Positions 6,958 to 13,384 of a stretch of 21,039 nt of DNA are shown here, piece after piece. The notes below the pieces were generated by a model. The model did no database searches and was not told where the DNA came from. It saw only the letters and a list, made by a program, of their open reading frames with translations. The stretch is taken from NCBI GenBank assembly GCA_016715105.1, contig JADKBO010000053.1, positions 1 through 21,039 of the forward strand, written 5' to 3'. Made by a program: the position numbers and the translations under genes. This DNA comes from Saprospiraceae bacterium. Lineage in GTDB: Bacteria > Bacteroidota > Bacteroidia > Chitinophagales > Saprospiraceae. Position 1 is the first letter of the stretch. Each line of letters opens with the position of its first letter.

Positions 6958-7438
6958 GTGTGCCTTGAATGGTAAATATAATATTTAAAATATTTCAAAT
7001 CGAAGGATTTGTCTAGAGAGTGAAAGTCTCTTATGCGCCGTTGTAACGCACGGAAGCATTAGTAAGCCGCAAGGGTGTTTCGAGTGATCGGAGATCTGAA
7101 GTAAGCGGGACTACAAAAGCCGGTACCGACGAACAGGAACTGGATATGAGGCTAATAGAAATGGGTAAGGTAGCACATCGTACTAAAGCCCAAACTAGAT
7201 ATTTCTATTAGTAGATCCAGCGGGAATCGGCGGAAAGATATTTGCCTTACCAAGGGAGATCTCTGTAATCATGAATTGATAAAACAGAGAAGTCAGCAGA
7301 GGTCATAGTACTTTATAAAGGAGGAAGGACCGAACAAGAAACAGCTAAGAGCCACGGGAATCATCACCGTTTTGAATCTGAACAGACAATGACGATGAAT
7401 CGACCTTGGGGAAGAAGGCAAGATTAAATTTAGAAGCA

Positions 7439-8740
7439 ATGAAGTATGACAACTTGATGGACAGAATACTGAACTTAGACAATCTACGGATTGCCTACAG
7501 GAAAGTAGTGTCCAATGATGGATCTGCAGGAATCGATGGCATAAACGTCAAAGAACTTAAGGACCACTTGAAGGCGAACATGCTGAGTATCATCGTATCA
7601 CTACGATCAGGAAGGTACATGCCACAAGCAGTACTGGGCAAACCGATACAGAAAAGTACGGGAGGAACCAGACTACTAGGTATACCGACAACGACAGACC
7701 GAGTGATACAACAGGCGATACATCAGGTATTAAGCCCGATGTGGGAAGAAGAGTTCTCTGAGTTCAGCTACGGGTTCAGACCTAAGAGAAATGCAGGACA
7801 AGCTTTAAGTCAAGGATTAGAGTACATCAACGCTGGTTACCAAGACGTCATCGACCTAGATCTTAAAAGCTTCTTTGATGAAGTAAACCATGACAAACTC
7901 ATGGGCCTGATATCAAAGAAAATCAGTGATAAGACACTCTTACAACTGATTAGAAGAATACTAGAGTCGGAGATAGTGATTGAAGGAAAGTATCAAAAAG
8001 CGAAGAAAGAGGCGCCACAGGGCGGACCATTGAGCCCACTACTGTCAAACATCCTGCTCAACGAATTTGATGTAGAACTAAGCAGGAGAGGGCACAGGTT
8101 TGTAAGATACGCTGACGACTGTAGCATATTCTTAAGGAGTAAGCGATCAGCATTGAGGGTACTTACCAGCATAACTCACTACTTAGACTGCACTCTAAAA
8201 CTGAAGGTGAATGCAGAGAAAACAAGCATTTGCCGCCCAGTGAACTTTGAATTACTAGGTCATAGCTTTACATCTACCTATAAGAAAGGGGAAAAAGGCA
8301 AATACAGACTGAGCATATCAAAGAAAAGCTGGATGAGGTTGAAAGAGAAAATCAAAGTAATCACAAAGAAGACAAGTCCGATCCCATTCACGGAAAGGAT
8401 ACAAAGACTAAATTGGCTGATGCGAGGCTGGGTAAATTACTTCAAAGTCGCCACAGGTTATGAAAAGTTTAAGTATCTGGACAGCTGGATACGGTGCCGA
8501 TTAAGGTACTGCATTTGGAAAGGGTGGAAGAAAGCTAATCGCCGATACCGAGCATTTAGACAACTTGGCCTAGACCATGTGAAGGCAAAGCAATTTAGCA
8601 ATAGCCGACTAGGGGGATGGCGAATCGCTTGCAGCCCAATAATGGGAACAACTGTAACTGAAGAAAAGCTTAAACTACGTGGCTACGAGTCTTTCAGGGA
8701 TTACTATCACAAGGTACATTCTAAACTAATTGTTACTTGA
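7439..8740 (+). CDS. ltrA: Group II intron reverse transcriptase/maturase
   Basis: This intron-encoded protein splices and reverse-transcribes its own RNA. From ATG 7439 it has 433 residues beginning MKYDNLMDRILNLDNL, the typical start of class C proteins. A TTG 33 bases upstream (7406) would add 11 residues. Reverse transcriptase motifs are visible: GSAGIDG, GTRLLGIPTTTDRVIQQAI, SYGFRPKRNA, VIDLDLKSFFDEVNH, PQGGPLSPLLSNILL and the catalytic RYADD (about 223-227). The maturase domain X follows (LNWLMRGWVNYFK, SWIRCRLRYCIWKGWKK, GGWRIACSP). There is no HNH endonuclease, as expected for class C. The stop codon directly abuts domain V. The frame is intact, so it may be active. Confidence 0.93.
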   Translation: MKYDNLMDRILNLDNLRIAYRKVVSNDGSAGIDGINVKELKDHLKANMLSIIVSLRSGRYMPQAVLGKPIQKSTGGTRLLGIPTTTDRVIQQAIHQVLSPMWEEEFSEFSYGFRPKRNAGQALSQGLEYINAGYQDVIDLDLKSFFDEVNHDKLMGLISKKISDKTLLQLIRRILESEIVIEGKYQKAKKEAPQGGPLSPLLSNILLNEFDVELSRRGHRFVRYADDCSIFLRSKRSALRVLTSITHYLDCTLKLKVNAEKTSICRPVNFELLGHSFTSTYKKGEKGKYRLSISKKSWMRLKEKIKVITKKTSPIPFTERIQRLNWLMRGWVNYFKVATGYEKFKYLDSWIRCRLRYCIWKGWKKANRRYRAFRQLGLDHVKAKQFSNSRLGGWRIACSPIMGTTVTEEKLKLRGYESFRDYYHKVHSKLIVT

Positions 8741-8820
8741 ACCGCTGTATACGAGACCCGTACGTACAGTGGTGTGAGAGGTGCACCGTGGGCTCTATTG
8801 CTCACGGCCGCCTACTCGAT
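8741..8820 (+). ncRNA. Intron domains V and VI
   Basis: Domain V (8741-8773): ACCGCTGTA pairs with TACAGTGGT over nine base pairs including one G-U. A two-base CG bulge follows, then TACG pairs with CGTA around a short loop, the expected layout for a 33-34 base catalytic hairpin. Domain VI: a stem around 8776-8817, with CCGTGGGC facing GCTCACGG across a TCTATT loop. The branch-point A was not assigned. Domain V begins at the base after the reverse transcriptase stop codon. Confidence 0.75.
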
Positions 8821-8832
8821 TAGGCACAGGCT

Positions 8833-9777
8833 TTATTTTTGATTTTCTTTTATCCAAACAGGTTTGAAAGTTGAAGAATGTTCTTTGCCGATTATGTCTC
8901 TATATAATTCTGGTCTTCGAGCATTCATATATCTAAATCCTCCAGCAAGTGGAATTTTTTCTTTAGTAAGGGTTGCAATTGCAATCTCATTATCAAACGA
9001 TTTTATTTCACTTTGGACTTCTCCATAAGGGTCTATAATCATCGAGTTTCCATTCTTTAAATGCTCCCCGTCATATCCTATTGGGTTTGTGAAGGCGTAA
9101 TAAACTCCATTATCATATGCTCTTGCTGGCAACCACCGCATTAGCCACCTCCTTCCTTTTGGTCCGTCAAATTCTAACCTTAAAGAAACTGGGTCTATAT
9201 CTCTATTTTGCCAAAATTTATCATCTACATAATCTCTTCCAGGCATTGCAGATGGAGTACAACCTGTTACATGTGGGGCAAAAATTATTTCTGCACCCAT
9301 TAAAGTTGTTGCTCTTACATTTTCAATAATATTATTATCATAGCAAATTAAAATTCCACATTTCCAACCCATTAAATCAAAAACTTCATAATTATTTCCA
9401 CTCGACATAAATTTACTGATGAATGGATGTAGCTTCCTGAATTTTGCTATAACTTCTCCTTGATGCACACAAACATAAGTATTGAATATTTTATCATTTT
9501 CTTTTTCTACTAATCCAGCAAGAACAGCTATGTTGTTTTCATTTGAAATTCTTATCAGCTGTTTGATGCTATCTCCGTTTGGTACTTCTTCTGCTAAATC
9601 AGAAATTTCTTTGAAATTCAGCTCTTTTGTAAAAGTGTACGCCGTAATAGACATTTCATGGAAGCTAATTACATCAGCTCCATTTTTCTTTGCTTTTTTT
9701 GTTAAAGTCTCGATTACAGATAAATTGTATTTCTTATCTCCATCTTTTGGTTCAAATTGAGCAACTGCTAATTTCAT
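8833..9777 (-). CDS. Nitrilase/carbon-nitrogen hydrolase family protein
   Basis: This is a 314-residue cytoplasmic hydrolase. The catalytic Glu-Lys-Cys triad of the family is present: E41 (FHEMSITAY), K115 (FRKLHPF) and C145 (GILICYDNN). The family cleaves nitriles or linear amides to acids and ammonia. The C-CYDNN rather than CWE context points to an amidase or N-carbamoyl-type member rather than a true nitrilase. The substrate cannot be named. It is the only gene between attC-like sites D and E, with a 24-base leader and no visible promoter. Its stop lies two bases from the site D box. Confidence 0.9.
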   Translation of the reverse strand: MKLAVAQFEPKDGDKKYNLSVIETLTKKAKKNGADVISFHEMSITAYTFTKELNFKEISDLAEEVPNGDSIKQLIRISNENNIAVLAGLVEKENDKIFNTYVCVHQGEVIAKFRKLHPFISKFMSSGNNYEVFDLMGWKCGILICYDNNIIENVRATTLMGAEIIFAPHVTGCTPSAMPGRDYVDDKFWQNRDIDPVSLRLEFDGPKGRRWLMRWLPARAYDNGVYYAFTNPIGYDGEHLKNGNSMIIDPYGEVQSEIKSFDNEIAIATLTKEKIPLAGGFRYMNARRPELYRDIIGKEHSSTFKPVWIKENQK

Positions 9778-9800
9778 GTTTGATTGTTTTTTATTTTTCT

Positions 9801-9877
9801 GCTTGTGCCTAACGGCTGCGATTTGTGACGGATGAGCGATAGCGAAATCTGTACATCAAAGCCGTTGTTCCATCACG
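9801..9877 (-). repeat. attC-like site E
   Basis: This 77-base site has left box GCTTGTGCCTAAC (9801-9813), which on the minus strand reads GTTAGGC, an exact fit to the attC GTTRRRY consensus. Its right box is GTTCCATCACG (9867-9877). The arms pair imperfectly (AACGGCTgcGAT on the left, ATCaaAGCCGTT on the right). The right box shares 9 of 10 bases with the start of the HigBA module (GTTCAATCAC, minus strand 10533-10524), the module this site closes. The HigA stop codon is 4 bases away. Confidence 0.65.
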
Positions 9878-9881
9878 TTTA

Positions 9882-10169
9882 TTAATTCATTGTTTCTATT
9901 AGGTCCAATTCCTTCTTTATATTTAGTTGCTCTTCTTCGATGTCAAAGTCGTTTTGCAGACCGAGCCAAAATTTAGACGATGTTCCAAAGAATTTTGCAA
10001 GTCTCAATGCAGTATCGGCTGTTATTCTTCTTCGACCTTTGATGATTTGGCTTGTTCTTGTTTGTGGCACACCAATTGCTTGAGACAGCTTATAGGCTGT
10101 TAAGCCCATTGGTTTAAGGAATTCTTCTTCAAGAATTTCACCTGGATGTATGTTATTTAATTTATTCAT
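9882..10169 (-). CDS. higA: HigA-type antitoxin, XRE family
   Basis: This 95-residue helix-turn-helix protein begins NKLNNIHPGEILEEEFLKPMGLTAYKLSQAIGV and continues VPQTRTSQIIKGRRRITADTALRLAKFFGTSSKFWLGLQNDFD, the HigA/VapI pattern. It neutralises the HigB toxin and represses the operon through the operator at 10472-10492. The ATG overlaps the end of the toxin gene by 8 bases, so translation is probably coupled. Toxin-first order is typical of higBA. Confidence 0.93.
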   Translation of the reverse strand: MNKLNNIHPGEILEEEFLKPMGLTAYKLSQAIGVPQTRTSQIIKGRRRITADTALRLAKFFGTSSKFWLGLQNDFDIEEEQLNIKKELDLIETMN

Positions 10170-10446
10170 GGTAATCTGTTATTTGAACGTTTTCAGCATT
10201 GTTACTTTGCCAATAAAATATGATTCTCCACTGATCATTGATTCGAATGCTATAAAAGTCTGATAAAGCACCTTTAAGCTTTTTCAAGCGATTGGCAGGT
10301 GGAATTCTCAAATCGTTTATGCTTTCAGCATTATTTATCATTCTGAGTTTTCTACGTGCCACCTGCTGGATTTCGGTAGGTAATACTTTTGACTTTTCAC
10401 CCTTCCAAATCTTTTCTGTTTCTCTATCAGCAAAACAATTTATCAA
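10162..10446 (-). CDS. higB: HigB/RelE-type toxin
   Basis: This 94-residue protein has the RelE/HigB fold pattern: IQQVARRKLRMINNAESINDLRIPPANRLKKLKGALSDFYSIRINDQWRIIFYW and the C-terminal DYHE. HigB is a ribosome-dependent mRNA endonuclease. The family N terminus (MIxxFADxxTExxW) is present but the start codon is TTG at 10446; no ATG is available, and the TTG gives exactly the expected length. The pair is the sole content of its module and could stabilise the cassette array against loss, a role known for toxin-antitoxin cassettes in integrons. Confidence 0.93.
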   Translation of the reverse strand: MINCFADRETEKIWKGEKSKVLPTEIQQVARRKLRMINNAESINDLRIPPANRLKKLKGALSDFYSIRINDQWRIIFYWQSNNAENVQITDYHE

Positions 10447-10471
10447 TTTTATATATATTAACGCATAAAGT

Positions 10472-10492
10472 TAGTATCATGTTTCGATACTA
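10472..10492 (-). promoter_or_regulatory. Probable HigA operator
   Basis: TAGTATC (10472-10478) and GATACTA (10486-10492) form a perfect 7-base inverted repeat with a 7-base spacer, 26 bases upstream of the toxin start. On the minus strand TAACTTTA immediately follows the palindrome and resembles a -7 box (TAnnTTTG), so bound HigA would block the promoter. The palindrome is observed; the binding protein is inferred from position. Confidence 0.6.
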
Positions 10493-10522
10493 TATAGTTT
10501 TTAACACAATTTATTTTTTTAA

Positions 10523-10664
10523 TGTGATTGAACGGTTTGCAGCTACCCGAAGGGCGGGACTTTTACCACAAAACTTGATTTGAAAAACTAATGTTTGATT
10601 AACCCAAAAACTGTCTTTGGAACACGAAACCTCGCCTTTTGGGCAGGTGCTGTTATAGCCAGTG
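10523..10664 (-). repeat. attC-like site F
   Basis: The left box TGTGATTGAAC (10523-10533) and right box GTTATAGCCAG (10652-10662) bracket arms GCAGCTACCCGAAGGGCGGG (10539-10558) and a partner at about 10631-10650 that pairs imperfectly. The site would close a further cassette to the right, but no complementary start box (expected to begin GTTATAGCC on the minus strand) was found before the denitrification island. That cassette was either lost or has been truncated. A 68-codon open frame across this site is not protein-like. Confidence 0.5.
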
Positions 10665-10972
10665 GTTCTTGTACACCGTCCTAGCAAACCTTTGTCAGTA
10701 TTGAGTTTCTGTGTCATTGTCGTTTCGGCTGTGCGTTGCGTTATTTTTAAAGCGTTGAAATTTTATATAACAATCCTTTAGTGATACAGTCTTCAAGGGT
10801 GGTTTTTGATTGAACTAGCAAGTTTCGAGGATCCTTACATTCTACATTATACTACTATATAGGCATATGATTGAAGAGCCCTTGCTCTATCCATTTCTAT
10901 AAGTCCTGCTCCCCGTAAAATTTCAACTATTTCATTCTCCAAAAATATGATAATTATCAGGTTTTAAATTAT
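10665..10972. other. Gene-poor junction between cassette array and denitrification island
   Basis: No convincing gene is seen. Short signals noted are an AGAGC/GCTCT hairpin near 10875-10888, and a 12-base palindrome TGATAATTATCA (10948-10959) whose factor is unknown. A minus-strand stretch from about 10933 to 10855 also reads ENEIVEILRGAGLIEMDRARALQ..., possibly a degraded gene end. No integrase or attI-like feature is recognised. Confidence 0.4.
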
Positions 10973-10992
10973 TTCGGATATTTTTATCCGAA
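10973..10992 (+). promoter_or_regulatory. Perfect palindrome, probable Rrf2/NsrR-type operator
   Basis: TTCGGATA (10973-10980), spacer TTTT, TATCCGAA (10985-10992) is a perfect 8-base inverted repeat. It lies 42 bases upstream of the Rrf2 ATG and just before a weak -7-like element (AAACTTTGC, about 11009-11017). Rrf2 regulators commonly bind AT-rich palindromes overlapping their own promoter, so autoregulation is a reasonable inference. No second copy was seen in front of norC. Confidence 0.6.
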
Positions 10993-11034
10993 TTAAGGAA
11001 TTAATTGCAAACTTTGCACCGTAATAGTATAAAT

Positions 11035-11459
11035 ATGTTTAGCAAAGCTTGCGAATACGCCATAAAGGCAATGATTTTTATAGAATTAAAAAGCAGTGCT
11101 TCCAGAAAAATCAGCTTGAATGAAATAGCTGAAGCAATCGATTCACCTGTTGCCTTTACTGCAAAAATTTACAGAAACTTAGAAAAAGCGGGCTGATTAT
11201 TTCAACGATTGGAGCAAGAGGTGGATTTCAAATTGAAGAAAATAAATCAATCACCATTAAGGAAATAGTAATTGCAATTGATGGCGATGGCTTTTTCAAT
11301 AAATGCATTTTAGGCCTAAACGTTTGCTCGTCTGCCAATCCTTGCCCTGCACATGCAACCTACTCACGAATCAGAGAAATCCTATTAACGGATTTGTTGA
11401 ATTTAAGCATAAACCAATTTTCAAAATTACTTAAGAAAAAATATATATCACTTAAATGA
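11035..11459 (+). pseudogene. Rrf2-family (NsrR-like) regulator, single-base frameshift
   Basis: Residues 1-53 read MFSKACEYAIKAMIFIELKSS...SPVAFTAKIYRNLEKAG, the winged-helix half of an Rrf2 protein, and stop at TGA 11194. Adding one base before that TGA continues LIISTIGARGGFQIEENKSITIKEIV and then CILGLNVCSSANPCPAH, the three-cysteine Fe-S cluster motif (C-x6-C-x5-C), ending at 11459 (about 141 residues). In this family the cluster senses nitric oxide or iron-sulfur status. Position directly before norC suggests NO-responsive control of the island. If the frameshift is real, only the DNA-binding half is made, without the sensor cluster. It may instead be a sequence error. Confidence 0.8.
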
Positions 11460-11531
11460 AAACTAAGCACTCATGATTAACATCGACTATGCGTACCAAT
11501 AATCATTTATAAACAATTAAATTAATTCAAT

Positions 11532-11957
11532 ATGCTATCAAAATTACAAGCCCGAGCTTTTTTCCTGGGAGGCACCATTGTTACATTTGGTATCTTTTTA
11601 GGATTGTCATGGAACTCATTAAGCAATGAAGTTCCCAAACGTACTCATGAAGAAAATCTTTCGCCTCAAGTTATTCACGGTAAAGAAATATGGGAGTCAA
11701 ACAACTGTATGGGGTGTCATACTATTTTAGGAGAAGGCGCTTATTATGCACCTGAACTTACTAAGGTTTATGACCGCAGGGGAGAAGGCTATATTAAAGC
11801 TGCCTTGATGTCAAAAACACCATGGTCTCCGCGTGGCCGTCAAATGGTTGCCTATGCTATGACTGAGCAGGATGCCAATGATGTAGTTGCTTTTTTAAAA
11901 TGGATTGGCGAAGTTGACTTAAATGGATTTCCACCTAAACCACAATACAAGAAATAA
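11532..11957 (+). CDS. norC: Nitric oxide reductase subunit C (cytochrome c)
   Basis: This 141-residue protein is anchored by one N-terminal membrane helix (about 8-27), with a periplasmic cytochrome c domain. The haem motif CMGCH covers C59, C62 and H63, and M105 (RGRQMVAYA) is the likely axial ligand. NorC passes electrons to the NorB catalytic subunit. Its size and the sequence after the haem (TILGEGAYYAPELTKVYDRRG, SKTPWSPRGRQM) match NorC of cNOR enzymes. norB follows after 23 bases. Confidence 0.95.
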   Translation: MLSKLQARAFFLGGTIVTFGIFLGLSWNSLSNEVPKRTHEENLSPQVIHGKEIWESNNCMGCHTILGEGAYYAPELTKVYDRRGEGYIKAALMSKTPWSPRGRQMVAYAMTEQDANDVVAFLKWIGEVDLNGFPPKPQYKK

Positions 11958-11980
11958 TTTAACTACTAAACATTTATAAT

Positions 11981-13312
11981 ATGAAATATAAATCACAAAA
12001 AGTAGCGTATTGGTTTTTTGCACTTTCCATGCTGCTGTTATCATTACAAATAGTGTATGGTTTTATAATGGCATTTGCCCACATGGGTTATGATGTATTG
12101 CACCCGGTTATTGCGTTTAATACTGCAAGAGCGGTACATACTAATTTATTAGTTGTTTGGTTGCTTAGTGGTTTTATGGGAGCTGCTTATTACATTATTC
12201 CCGAAGAAGCTGAACATGAATTGGTAAATGTAAAGCTAGCCTATATTCAGTTAATTACATTAGCGTTGGTTGGTGTGGTTGCAATAATTGGCTATCACTT
12301 TAATTATTGGGAAGGCAGAAAGTTTTTAGAAATTCCTCGTCCGTTAGATTGGCTGGTTGTCGTAAATGTCTTAACTTTTTTAGGGTTGATCTTAGTTACT
12401 TTATTCAAAGGTAAAAAGCGAACAACCACTGCATTGGTTTTATCAATGGGATTATTTTTTGCGGCCTTATTGTACCTGCCCGGTATGATATGGTTTGACA
12501 ATCAAACCATGGATTCGTTTTTCAGATGGTGGGTTGTTCACTTATGGGTTGAAGGTGTTTGGGAATTAATCATGGGTGGTATTTTAGCATTCTTATTGAT
12601 TAAAATAACAGGTGTTGACCGCGAAGTAATTGAGAAGTGGCTATACGTAATTGTGGGTTTAACTTTCATTTCCGGTATTTTAGGAACAGGTCACCACTAC
12701 TACTATATAGGCGTTGGAAAAGTTTGGTTAATAGTAGGTGGAATATTCTCAGCAATGGAGCCACTGGCTTTTTTAGGAATGGCATTATTTGCCATTTCAA
12801 TGTACCGCAAAGGCGAGAAAAAACATCCTAATAAAATTGCTTTAAACTGGACATTAGGTACTGCAATTGTATCTTTTGTGGGTGCCGGTTTATTAGGATT
12901 AGCACACACTTTACCACAGGTTAACATGTACACACATGGTACATTAGTTACAGCTATGCATGGTCACCTTGCTTTTTGGGGAGCCTATGCAATGATAGTC
13001 TTAGCCATTATCAGCTATGCATTACCAAATTTAACCGGTCGCAAATTATTTGATACCACAACAGGTTTACTTGCATTTTGGCTTTCGAATATTGGTATGA
13101 TAGGTATGACAGTTGCCTTTGGAGTTGCGGGTGTAGCACAAGTTTATCTAGAGCGAATGGTGGGGTTAGAATTTGGCGATGTGCAAAAAGAAATTGAAGT
13201 TCATTTCTTCATTCTTATATGTTGTGCAACCATGTTTACAACAGGTATAGTTTGCTATATAATTGAGTTTTTAAAATATGGTCAACCAACTGATGAAGCT
13301 TTAGAAGCATAA
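11981..13312 (+). CDS. norB: Nitric oxide reductase subunit B
   Basis: This 443-residue haem-copper-superfamily protein with about 12 membrane helices reduces 2 NO to N2O. Metal ligands are present with spacing matching known cNorB: H53 and H329 for low-spin haem b, H327 for haem b3, and H187, H238 and H239 plus E191 for the non-haem iron (HLWVEGVWE, GTGHHYYYIG, MHGHLAFWG). E260 corresponds to a conserved glutamate near the active site. The protein has no N-terminal quinol-oxidising extension, so it is a cytochrome c-dependent enzyme paired with NorC. Confidence 0.97.
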   Translation: MKYKSQKVAYWFFALSMLLLSLQIVYGFIMAFAHMGYDVLHPVIAFNTARAVHTNLLVVWLLSGFMGAAYYIIPEEAEHELVNVKLAYIQLITLALVGVVAIIGYHFNYWEGRKFLEIPRPLDWLVVVNVLTFLGLILVTLFKGKKRTTTALVLSMGLFFAALLYLPGMIWFDNQTMDSFFRWWVVHLWVEGVWELIMGGILAFLLIKITGVDREVIEKWLYVIVGLTFISGILGTGHHYYYIGVGKVWLIVGGIFSAMEPLAFLGMALFAISMYRKGEKKHPNKIALNWTLGTAIVSFVGAGLLGLAHTLPQVNMYTHGTLVTAMHGHLAFWGAYAMIVLAIISYALPNLTGRKLFDTTTGLLAFWLSNIGMIGMTVAFGVAGVAQVYLERMVGLEFGDVQKEIEVHFFILICCATMFTTGIVCYIIEFLKYGQPTDEALEA

Positions 13313-13384
13313 ATAATTATAAATTTTCAAAACAACATAAAACTAGAAAAACAAATAAGTATGAATAAAAGACCCGTTTTATAG

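Larger units (their letters stand above)
6958..8820 (+). mobile_element. Group II intron, IIC-like, inserted in attC-like site D
   Basis: The 5' end GTGTG (6958-6962) fits the GUGYG consensus. The 3' end follows a domain V-like hairpin (8741-8773) and a domain VI-like hairpin, and ends in AT, fitting the AY rule. Excising 6958-8820 rejoins TTGT and TAGGCAC and restores the attC box. The 5' flank is the stem-loop of the site, which is what IIC introns require. The intron lies antisense to the cassette genes, as in IIC-attC introns. About 450 bases of ribozyme (domains I-III; GACGAACAGGAACTGGATAT near 7128-7147 is conserved-looking) precede the reverse transcriptase. Ends are inferred by consensus and target reconstruction, not by alignment. 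Confidence 0.82.

Noticed and set aside
98..10664. CRISPR array or phage-defence island interpretation of the repeats
   Set aside because: Repeats are 75-150 bases, structured, not identical and separated by kilobase gene modules; no cas or known defence core gene is present.
1..10664. Inverted repeats as insertion-sequence ends or MITEs
   Set aside because: No transposase is present, no target duplications were evident, and the box pairing follows module starts and ends rather than the two ends of one repeat.
10511..10717. 68-codon minus-strand open frame (MTQKLNTDKGLLGRC...)
   Set aside because: It runs straight through the arms and boxes of attC-like site F and has no recognisable fold; the repeat explains the sequence.
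10855..10933. Minus-strand ENEIVEILRGAGLIEMDRARALQ... as a gene
   Set aside because: No start codon with a plausible N terminus and only about 26 codons; at most a remnant.
11005..11034. Upstream ATG-less start extending the Rrf2 protein (MQTLHRNSIN...)
   Set aside because: The Rrf2 family starts MFSKACEYAI at 11035; the extension lies in the promoter region.
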